Source: Aliikangiella marina
GTDB taxonomy: Bacteria; Pseudomonadota; Gammaproteobacteria; Enterobacterales; Kangiellaceae
NCBI RefSeq assembly: GCF_007004765.1
Contig: NZ_VIKR01000002.1
Location: 682,001-746,000, forward strand
Direction of reading: 5' to 3'
Length of the DNA stretch: 64,000 nt
Every line of letters begins with the position of its first letter. Positions within the stretch are counted from its first letter, which is position 1. Under the pieces are notes generated by a model. The model was not told the DNA's origin and made no database searches. It saw only the letters and a program-made list of their open reading frames with translations. This document shows, piece by piece, positions 53,360 through 61,498 of this stretch. Position numbers and translations under genes: made by a program.

Positions 53360-54817
53360 TCAGTTATTTATCAGGTTGTCACCTATCCGAATAACAGCTT
53401 CAACTAAGCCATCAACTTGGTACATTTCTGCTCTCGCACCAACAAAGCAAGGACGCAGAGCTAGCTGCCCATTAATCCTGGTAGTACTGGGCATATAAGT
53501 GTTCTCTCGGATGAGCTGTCGATGAAGTCGCTGATTAAATTGATCAAGGTCTTTAATTTCTGGGGCACGATAGCGAAAGCAACAAATGCTCAGCGTTGGC
53601 GTGTCTAATAGCTCTAGTTTGGGGTGATCTCGAGCTATGTCGGCCAGTCGATATGCCATATCGTTGTGGCGGACGATCCTGTCGCGCATTCCCGCAACAC
53701 CAATTTCTTTAATCATGGCCCAGACAACAATGCCACGGCAAGGCGCGCTCAGTTCAACACCGTAATCAAAATAAGGAATTCCAAAATCATCGAGTGAGTG
53801 TTCGATTTTAGTTTTCTCCTCACTGATATCAACTGCGGAGCCTTCAAGGTAGTCAGCGGGTTCCTGAGTGAAGGCTCGATTAAGAATTTCTCGGTCACGA
53901 ACAAATGTTGCGGCAACCCCAACAGAAGCGCCCAACCATTTATGTGGGTCGACGATTACCGAATCCGCCATTTCAATCCCTTGGTAATGATCCGCTAGGC
54001 GTTCATCGAGGATCCCGGGTAGTCCGAATGCGCCATCTACATGAAACCAAATTTGATACTGTTGAGCGATTTTGCCGATATCGCTAAGGGGATCGATAGC
54101 CCCCGTGTTTGTGCTGCCGGCATTAGCGACAATCGCCACTGGCAGGATACCTTCGCGCAAGTCAGACTCGATAGCTTCAACTAGTGGCTCCGTTTGCATG
54201 CGACCGCCAGCATCGCAGGGGATAGCTTTAATCGCCCTTCTACCTAATCCAAGTACCCCGCCAGAGCGCTGGATGGTGTGATGACATTCGTGACTGGCAT
54301 AGATTCGAGTTGCGCGATCAATGCCATGAAGTGCCGGGTCATGACCTTGTTTTTCGAAAGCCCATTGCCTGGCACCGCCCAAAGCCACCAAGTTAGCCAC
54401 TGAACCGCCACTTGAGTAAATTCCTTGAAGATGCTTTACGCCGCACATCTCTGCCAGCCAATGAAGGGACAACTCTTCGACATAGTTGAATGCTGTTCTT
54501 AAATAGCGCTGTGGTGAAGCGATGCTTGATGCGGTTGAAGCTAGCGTAGAAGCGGTGGTAGCGCCGGTTGTGATAAATGAAGTAAATCCAGGATTTGGGA
54601 CCGGTGAACCATTTGGGATAATCGTGTCAGTCAAAATTTTTAAAACCTCATCGATGCCAACGCCTGTTTGTGGCAGCGCCTCATCGAGTTTAGTTTGCCA
54701 CTCATTGATAGAAAAGTAAGCGTCTGGATGTTCAAATTTTAGATAGTTGTCGAGTGCGGCACCCAATTTATTTAGGTGAGGTTGTAGATTACCCGTTTCA
54801 GCGTGATCTTTAGACAT
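53360..54817 (-). CDS. PLP-dependent group II decarboxylase
   Basis: A 485-residue fold-type I PLP enzyme. Seen: FTSFITTGATTASTLASTAS, GIYSSGGSVANLVALGGARQ, SHECHHTIQRSGGVLGLGRR, the cofactor-contacting HVDGAFGLP and the Schiff-base lysine in VDPHKWLGASVG (Lys293). It belongs with aromatic-L-amino-acid/glutamate/diaminobutyrate decarboxylases. I cannot assign the substrate; the flanking S9 peptidase and polB genes give no clue. Confidence 0.88.
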   Translation of the reverse strand: MSKDHAETGNLQPHLNKLGAALDNYLKFEHPDAYFSINEWQTKLDEALPQTGVGIDEVLKILTDTIIPNGSPVPNPGFTSFITTGATTASTLASTASSIASPQRYLRTAFNYVEELSLHWLAEMCGVKHLQGIYSSGGSVANLVALGGARQWAFEKQGHDPALHGIDRATRIYASHECHHTIQRSGGVLGLGRRAIKAIPCDAGGRMQTEPLVEAIESDLREGILPVAIVANAGSTNTGAIDPLSDIGKIAQQYQIWFHVDGAFGLPGILDERLADHYQGIEMADSVIVDPHKWLGASVGVAATFVRDREILNRAFTQEPADYLEGSAVDISEEKTKIEHSLDDFGIPYFDYGVELSAPCRGIVVWAMIKEIGVAGMRDRIVRHNDMAYRLADIARDHPKLELLDTPTLSICCFRYRAPEIKDLDQFNQRLHRQLIRENTYMPSTTRINGQLALRPCFVGARAEMYQVDGLVEAVIRIGDNLINN

Positions 54818-55110
54818 ATAAAGCCTTATCCGTAGTCGTGTTGAGGCAAAAAATGAGAGACTAACCCTATTCTTTAGCTCCTCATAATAGACCCTGTTTT
54901 AGACCTTGTCATGTTGTTGTGCAGTGTAGAGTCGCGTTAGCGATACGGTAGACTTGATTACCACCTGATAACTGTAGCTCATTGCTTAGTTGAAAAGATC
55001 TGGCGATAATATCAGGCGCATAATACTGGGTAGATATTATTGGATGCTGGGTGTGGTTAGTGGAAGTACGATTTTGAGCGCATAAAAATGATTACGTATT
55101 GGAGCTGGGT

Positions 55111-57489
55111 TTGAAAACAACAGGGCGAGGTTTTTTGCTTTCTCGTCACAGTTATGACCGTCAGGATTCGACCCAAATTGATTTGTGGTTGGCAACTGAC
55201 GACGGGCCAGTAAAGTTATCAGTTACAAACGAAAAGCCTGTATTTTTTATTCGTCGCAAAGATGCCGACAATGCCAAAGCATTATTAGTAGGTTGGAGTG
55301 AGCAGTACATCACTCAACTACTGTCATTAAAAACTTTTCAGCATGACTCAGTCACCGGGTTTTATTTTAATTCCTTGCGGAGTTTTTATGATGCACGAGA
55401 GCATCTTTTAGAAAACAATATCGAGTTGTTTGAAAGCAATATTCGTCTAGCAGATCGATATTTAATGGAAAGGTTTACACGCGGAGGAGTCGCTTATATC
55501 GGTGACTCTTTGGGTGAAAAAAATTTTTCTTCGATCGCCAATGTCAAGATAAAACCAACCGAATATATACCTCACTTAAAAGTATTGTCACTGGATATCG
55601 AGTGCAATGTTAATGGCGAATTATTTAGTATTGGCTTGTATGGTGTTGCCAAGGGAAAAGTTTATCAAAGGGTTTTAATGATCGGCAATCCAGAGAACGT
55701 ATCGTCTGAGCAAAGCTATATTCAATGGGTGGATAATGAGGTAACGCTACTAAAGGCATTTGAAAGAATTTCGCTTGATTACGATCCTGACGTCTATATT
55801 GGCTGGAGCGTCGTTAATTTCGACTTTCGTATTTTGTGTCAAAGAGCAGATTTTCATGGTTTAAAAATCAACATCGGTCGTAACAAGACAGCAATGCGTT
55901 GGAGAAATAACCAAACTGAGCCGGGGCAAGGTTTTGTTACCATCGAAGGGCGCGTGGTTATCGACGGTATAACGGCGCTGAAAGCAGAAGCTTATATGTT
56001 ACCAAGGTATAGCTTAGAATATGTCGCTCAACATTTTTTAAAAAAGGGAAAAGAAACTGAGGATGTCGATAACCGACTTGCAACCATTCTTCATGATTTC
56101 AAGTTTAACAAACCTAAGTTAGCCGCTTATAACTTACAAGATTGTGTTTTAGTTTGGGAGATTTTTGAAAAAGCAAACCTACTCGATTTTTTAATATTCA
56201 GGAGTCATTTGACTGGCTTAGAGCTGGACCGAGCGGGCGGCTCAGTCGCTGCTTTTGTCAATCTCTATTTACCGAAACTTCATCGCCATGGTTATGTGTC
56301 ACCTAACCTACCAAAGGATGGCGGACTTGCCAGTCCAGGTGGCTATGTTATGGACTCCATTCCAGGACTTTATAAAAATGTACTCGTCCTAGATTTTAAG
56401 AGTCTATATCCATCAATTATCAGAACTTATAAAATCGATCCACTAGGCCTTGTCGAAGGTCTAAAGCATTCCGAGTCTGCGATTCCTGGATTTAAAGGCG
56501 CCGTTTTTGATCGAGAGAAAAATCTGTTACCCGACATTATCACTGAGCTGTGGAAACTCAGAGATCAAGCGAAGGCCGATAATGATTCTGCTCGATCCCA
56601 AGCCATCAAAATTTTAATGAATTCTTTTTACGGTGTATTGGGTTCCGGCGGTTGTCCTTTCTACGACACGCGATTAGCGAGCTCTATCACTTTGCGAGGT
56701 CATGACATTATGCAGCAAACTGCTCAATGGATTGAAGCGAGAGGCTTGCAAGTTATTTATGGTGATACGGATTCGACCTTTGTTCACTTAGATGAGTCGC
56801 TTTCCGCTGAGCAAGCGCGACAAATCGGCAAAGATTTAGCGGCCTATATTAATGCTGAATGGGCATTAAAGATAAAACAAGAATTAGGCCTAGAAAGTCA
56901 GTTGGAGATAGAGTTTGAGACTCATTTTTCTCGATTTTTAATGCCCACAATTAGAGGTTCTGAAAAGGGCAGTAAGAAGCGCTACGCTGGACTCATCAAA
57001 AATCATGGTCAAGAAGATAAGCTTGTTTTTAAAGGACTTGAAAATGTTCGTACCGACTGGACTGAGCTTGCCAAACAATTTCAGGAAAGGCTCTATGCGA
57101 TGTTGTTCCGCGAGGAAGACCCTTGTGATTTTATAAAGCGTACAGTGAGTGATACTTTAGCAGGCAAACAAGATGCATTATTAGTTTATCGAAAACGGCT
57201 AAGAAGACCACTTGATAGCTATATCAAAAATATACCACCACATGTCAAGGCGGCAAGGTTAGCTGACGAAAAGAATAAACAACAAGGAAAGCAAATAAAA
57301 TATCAGCGACGTGGTTGGATTTCCTATGTGATTACCACGCAGGGACCACAACCGACTGAGTATCAAACGGCATCGATTGACTATCAACACTATATCGATA
57401 AACAAATAGAACCCGTTGCTGATGCGATATTGCCGTTTGTTGGAATGTCATTTAAAGAAATCACCGATGCGCAACTCGGTTTGTTCTAA
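55111..57489 (+). CDS. polB: DNA polymerase II
   Basis: A 792-residue B-family polymerase used in replication restart and translesion synthesis. Exonuclease motif LSLDIECNVNGE (about 160), Exo II-like GWSVVNFDFRILCQRA, polymerase motif A VLVLDFKSLYPSIIRTYKID, motif B KILMNSFYGVLGSGG and motif C YGDTDSTFVHLD are all intact. I start at TTG (55111) because GGAG lies six bases upstream and MKTTGRGFLLSRHSYD aligns with the E. coli start; an in-frame TTG at 55099 lacks a ribosome site. No LexA box seen upstream. Stands alone. Confidence 0.95.
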   Translation: MKTTGRGFLLSRHSYDRQDSTQIDLWLATDDGPVKLSVTNEKPVFFIRRKDADNAKALLVGWSEQYITQLLSLKTFQHDSVTGFYFNSLRSFYDAREHLLENNIELFESNIRLADRYLMERFTRGGVAYIGDSLGEKNFSSIANVKIKPTEYIPHLKVLSLDIECNVNGELFSIGLYGVAKGKVYQRVLMIGNPENVSSEQSYIQWVDNEVTLLKAFERISLDYDPDVYIGWSVVNFDFRILCQRADFHGLKINIGRNKTAMRWRNNQTEPGQGFVTIEGRVVIDGITALKAEAYMLPRYSLEYVAQHFLKKGKETEDVDNRLATILHDFKFNKPKLAAYNLQDCVLVWEIFEKANLLDFLIFRSHLTGLELDRAGGSVAAFVNLYLPKLHRHGYVSPNLPKDGGLASPGGYVMDSIPGLYKNVLVLDFKSLYPSIIRTYKIDPLGLVEGLKHSESAIPGFKGAVFDREKNLLPDIITELWKLRDQAKADNDSARSQAIKILMNSFYGVLGSGGCPFYDTRLASSITLRGHDIMQQTAQWIEARGLQVIYGDTDSTFVHLDESLSAEQARQIGKDLAAYINAEWALKIKQELGLESQLEIEFETHFSRFLMPTIRGSEKGSKKRYAGLIKNHGQEDKLVFKGLENVRTDWTELAKQFQERLYAMLFREEDPCDFIKRTVSDTLAGKQDALLVYRKRLRRPLDSYIKNIPPHVKAARLADEKNKQQGKQIKYQRRGWISYVITTQGPQPTEYQTASIDYQHYIDKQIEPVADAILPFVGMSFKEITDAQLGLF

Positions 57490-57964
57490 CGGTTAATTGA
57501 CTCCTTCTGCCGCTTGTCTGATTTTGATTTTTATGACTGGCTTTTAATCGAGAATAGCGCCTTAAATTTTGTTACTAAGTACCCATCGAAGTATTCTAAA
57601 TATCTCTCCAACGTATGTGCAACTGCAAAATAATATTCCTTTTTTCCAAGTAAATCCGCTTATCCTTATCCATTTTTGAGTTTTGTATTGGATAAATTAC
57701 AGCATGTTAGCACCACAAAGTATGAAGTCTTGCACTAAAGAACTATAGAAAAAATTGAGGGTAAGTGTTTAGTGGGCTGACTTGTAGAAAAAATTCGCGA
57801 TGATAAACATAGTTAAACATGAGAATAGTGCAGAAAAAGTAATGTCAAATTAAAACGGCGAAACACAATTAGACAATAAAGCAGTGAAATAAAAGAGAAA
57901 GTCTATCACGGTATTTTTCCGAGGTTGATTCCGTCAAAACATACTATAAATTGAGGCGTTTAAT
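57490..57964. other. 475-base AT-rich non-coding stretch
   Basis: No gene seen. An 11-base direct repeat TAGAAAAAATT occurs at 57746-57756 and 57785-57795. The only other note is the promoter region expected for the lipase. Confidence 0.5.
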
Positions 57965-58651
57965 ATGAAAAAAATTGGCTTAATATTTATCTTATTAGTG
58001 ATTTCCGAATTATCATTTGCCGCTTGTCGAGATGCGGTTGTTTTAGTTCATGGCAATGGCGGATATCCCTCTAACTTTGATGACACGTACAATCTACTCA
58101 GGTCCAAAGGGTATGCAACCAATGAAATATTTAGACCCAATTGGGGCAGTAAGTTTTGCGTCGCGTGTAATAATCACTCTGGCTCAGAGGAAACACCTGT
58201 TAGAAATTCGATTAATGCGGCAATTTCAGGTTCGTGTACTGGAAAGATCGACGTGATCGGCCATTCAATGGGGGTAACACTCGCTGCAAAGCAAATTTTA
58301 ACCATGGGGGTGGTTAGTAAAGTTGATACTTTCGTTGGAATCGCGGGTGGCTACAGAGGACTCTGGTCTTGTGGCACTTATCCTTTTAACGTTCCTAACT
58401 CTACTTGCGGGAGCCAAGGGTTGTCTGTCAATAGTCCATTAGTCAACTCTCTCAAAGGTCGAATACTTGCTAATAAAACTTACTCAATTAAGAGTTGGGT
58501 TGATCAAGTTGTGTGTTCCACGGGGATCTGTACGGTCGGAGGCCGCCATACCAGCCAAATTGACACTGAAAACGCAACATTTACTTATAGTTATGGACAT
58601 TTTGGATTGCTCACTAAAACAGAAAATAAGCAATACGAACTTATTCAGTGA
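57965..58651 (+). CDS. secreted lipase/esterase (class 2 type)
   Basis: A 228-residue secreted alpha/beta hydrolase: signal peptide MKKIGLIFILLVISELSFA, oxyanion region VVLVHGNGGYPSNFDDTYNLL, nucleophile elbow DVIGHSMGVTLAAKQ, a candidate Asp in SWVDQVVCS and His in YGHFGLL. Eight cysteines suggest disulfides. Resembles EstA/lipase class 2 proteins of Bacillus and marine bacteria. An alkane hydroxylase gene follows, so lipid or hydrocarbon use is a reasonable reading. Confidence 0.85.
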   Translation: MKKIGLIFILLVISELSFAACRDAVVLVHGNGGYPSNFDDTYNLLRSKGYATNEIFRPNWGSKFCVACNNHSGSEETPVRNSINAAISGSCTGKIDVIGHSMGVTLAAKQILTMGVVSKVDTFVGIAGGYRGLWSCGTYPFNVPNSTCGSQGLSVNSPLVNSLKGRILANKTYSIKSWVDQVVCSTGICTVGGRHTSQIDTENATFTYSYGHFGLLTKTENKQYELIQ

Positions 58652-58882
58652 AACAGTCTAAATCAGTGAATTAGGCTCAATGCGTCAGCAAAAAAACAAT
58701 TAAAAACGATAGTTGAGAGACTAACGCGCTCGATCATGACGCTGGATAAATAGCGTTTTAGTTTACTGGAGAGATTAGTGTTCAGCAGTGGATTCTTTTG
58801 ATTTGTCCAACTGTTCGATCTAAGATAGTCAAGTGGTTGAAAAAGCGTGAAGGATAATATTGCCTTCTGCGGAGGGAAAACT

Positions 58883-59935
58883 ATGCAAAACGTTACCTTT
58901 GCTCAATGGAAGTATCTTGGTTTCTTAACTGTCCCATTAGTCGGCTTCGTCTCTCTATATGGCGAAGGGGCTTGGACCTATGGCATCGTCTTTTATGCAT
59001 TTGGTCTTGTACCACTATTAGAGCTTTGGTTTAAGCCATCAACCGCAAACCTAAATGAAGAGCAACTGAAGCGCTTCAAAAGCAATCCTTTCTTTAACCG
59101 ACTCGTGTTTTCAGTGGTACCTTTATATGTCATTTTATTGAGTTTGTTTTTAACTCGATTATCGACAACAGATCTCACTCCGCTTGAATACAGTGGGGTT
59201 GTCATTAGTTTTGGTATTGTATGTGGAGTGATCGCTATCAATATTGGTCATGAGCTTGGTCATCGGCACAATCAGTTTGAGAGAACACTTGGCGAAATTT
59301 TATTGGTGCTAGCGCTTCAAGCACACTTTTTACCCTATCATAATCATGGTCATCATCGAAATGTCGCCACACCTGTTGATCCGGCAACCGCCCGGCGAAA
59401 TGAACCGATCTATCTATTTTGGTTTCGATCCCAGATTGGAAGTTACCTTAGTGCATGGAGAATTGAGTACCGACGATTGACCAATAAGCAAAGGAATCCT
59501 TTCAGTTTTGGCAACCGTATGATTCGTTATACGGTGATGGAAGCGACTATTGTTTTTATGATTTATCAGTGGTTTGGTCTCGAAACGCTAATCGCTTATT
59601 TCTTGATCTGTTTTATCGGGATGCTACTACTGGAAACCGTCAATTATATCGAACATTATGGCTTGCTGAGAAAAAAAATCTCTGCTGACAAATATGAACG
59701 TGTTTCGCCAAAGCATTCATGGAATTCAGATCACCTACTAGGGCGTATTCTGTTATTTGAGCTATCTCGCCACTCCGATCATCATGCCAATCCGACGAAA
59801 CCATACCAATGTCTCGAGTCTTATCAAGAGAGTCCTCAGATGCCTACTGGGTATCCGGGCATGATGCTATTATCGCTTTTACCACCGTTGTGGTTTAGGG
59901 TGATGAACCGCAAGTTAGCGACATTAGAAAAGTAG
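58883..59935 (+). CDS. alkB: AlkB-type alkane 1-monooxygenase
   Basis: A 350-residue membrane di-iron hydroxylase that oxidises the terminal carbon of n-alkanes. From the ATG at 58883, with GGAGGG upstream, it has six membrane segments and all four metal motifs: HELGHRHNQFE, HNHGHHRNVATP, the AlkB-specific EHYGLLR, and RHSDHHANPTKPYQCL. It is somewhat shorter than Pseudomonas AlkB (401), mostly by shorter termini. It needs rubredoxin and rubredoxin reductase, which are not here. Chain-length specificity cannot be read. Confidence 0.92.
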   Translation: MQNVTFAQWKYLGFLTVPLVGFVSLYGEGAWTYGIVFYAFGLVPLLELWFKPSTANLNEEQLKRFKSNPFFNRLVFSVVPLYVILLSLFLTRLSTTDLTPLEYSGVVISFGIVCGVIAINIGHELGHRHNQFERTLGEILLVLALQAHFLPYHNHGHHRNVATPVDPATARRNEPIYLFWFRSQIGSYLSAWRIEYRRLTNKQRNPFSFGNRMIRYTVMEATIVFMIYQWFGLETLIAYFLICFIGMLLLETVNYIEHYGLLRKKISADKYERVSPKHSWNSDHLLGRILLFELSRHSDHHANPTKPYQCLESYQESPQMPTGYPGMMLLSLLPPLWFRVMNRKLATLEK

Positions 59936-60106
59936 CTCGCTAAATTTGCAGAAAAGCGACAATCGACTAAAATCATTAACTAATGAGTGTACATTTGGAC
60001 ACGCAAAAACGATCTAATTTCATTAAATACGAATCTGTAGAATAGCTTGAAAAATGATATCTCAAAATTAATTGAGTCCATTGTCGATAGGTTTTTATAG
60101 GGATAT

Positions 60107-61450
60107 ATGAAAGAAAAAGAAAGCCGTGATTACTATACCGATAACTTAGCGCAAGTCAGCAAATCTAATTCGGTTATTGCATCAGAAAATATTTACAACG
60201 AGAAAGGTGCGTTAATCGTACCGGCTGGTGCTAGTATTAGCGCCGATGTAGCCGAAAAAATTGCTTCTCACAAGTTGTCTAAACCGATTGAGGAAACAGT
60301 CTCCTTGGAAAGGAGTGTTTCTAGTCAAGTTATTATTGCTCACTTCAAAAAGATGCCTGACCATCCAGAAATTCAAGCCATATTTACTAGTGAAAAACTA
60401 TTAGCGCACTTTGAGGAAGCATGTAAGGGAATTGATCGTTATCCGCTTATCAATCAAAAATTGACGGTGATGGCTGAGCGTTTTCCTGCTATCTATAAAA
60501 AAGCCGTTTTTGGCGCTTTTTTGAGTATGTTACTGTGTCGAGAATTAGATTTTACTGAACAGCAACGGCACGCGATATTTATAGGCGCTTTAGCGAGAGA
60601 TATTGGAATGCTGCATATCGATCCGAAAATTGTCTCTAAGTCTGGGCGGTTTAATGCGCAGGAGTGGCGTCTCATTCAGGGCCATGTTGCTATCAGTTTT
60701 CACTTCCTAAACTTAGTTCCCAATGTGTCGCAAAATACAAAAGTTGCTGTACTTGAGCATCATGAACGAACCGATGGCTTTGGTTACCCCAGAAGAAAAC
60801 TAGAGTTCGAGTTGTCGCGAGAAGGGCAGGTTATTGCCTTTTCCGATATGTTGATTGCGTTATTTAATAAATACGTGATTGAACTGGGATATTCGATGTT
60901 AGCACTAGAACCGATTTTGCAAATTAACGCGAGTCGACATAAATATGAAAACGCGCAAGCTGCAATCCGTATTTTTAAGAGTTTAGTCGCGCCGATGAAA
61001 CCAAAGCATCAAGGTAAGAAAATTGGCGAGTTAGTGAGTCGACTTAGCCGAGCACATCCGCTTTTTAATCTGCTGTTCTTACAAATGCAAGAATTTAATG
61101 AGCTTTTAACAAAAGCGAATTTTGGAATTGATTTAAAGCCAACGACCCATTCGCTGAGTGCCCTACAAAGTATTATGATTACTTCGGGAATATCCGATGA
61201 GTCGATTCTCCGTTGGATAGATAGCCTCAAGATCGACTCAATGCTTGATCAAGATATACTGGAAATAGAAAAATATGGTTTGATGATCAATGAGGGATTT
61301 TGGCGATTTAATGAATTAATGAAACGGTTTGAAGTTATGTTAGCCAGTAATCAAATCCCAGCAGAAAAACAAGAGGAATATAGTCGTTATTTTGCGCAGG
61401 TTAAAAAGACTTATAGTTTACTTGCATCGTTACTTACGGTTAAGAGTTAG
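60107..61450 (+). CDS. degenerate HD-GYP domain protein
   Basis: A 447-residue protein. The N-terminal segment (about 20-60; ASENIYNEKGALIVPAGASI) is like the small domain preceding many HD-GYP phosphodiesterases. The central region keeps GHVAISFHFL (His192), EHHERTDGFGYP (His218-His219, GYP at 226-228) but the defining HD is Arg164-Asp165 in ALARDIGMLHID, where active members have LHDIGK. The last 150 residues are helical. Loss of the first metal His suggests a c-di-GMP binding or regulatory rather than catalytic role. Confidence 0.8.
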   Translation: MKEKESRDYYTDNLAQVSKSNSVIASENIYNEKGALIVPAGASISADVAEKIASHKLSKPIEETVSLERSVSSQVIIAHFKKMPDHPEIQAIFTSEKLLAHFEEACKGIDRYPLINQKLTVMAERFPAIYKKAVFGAFLSMLLCRELDFTEQQRHAIFIGALARDIGMLHIDPKIVSKSGRFNAQEWRLIQGHVAISFHFLNLVPNVSQNTKVAVLEHHERTDGFGYPRRKLEFELSREGQVIAFSDMLIALFNKYVIELGYSMLALEPILQINASRHKYENAQAAIRIFKSLVAPMKPKHQGKKIGELVSRLSRAHPLFNLLFLQMQEFNELLTKANFGIDLKPTTHSLSALQSIMITSGISDESILRWIDSLKIDSMLDQDILEIEKYGLMINEGFWRFNELMKRFEVMLASNQIPAEKQEEYSRYFAQVKKTYSLLASLLTVKS

Positions 61451-61498
61451 CTATCAATTTCGATAAATTGAAATATGCATTCGAGTTTGTCATTTGGA

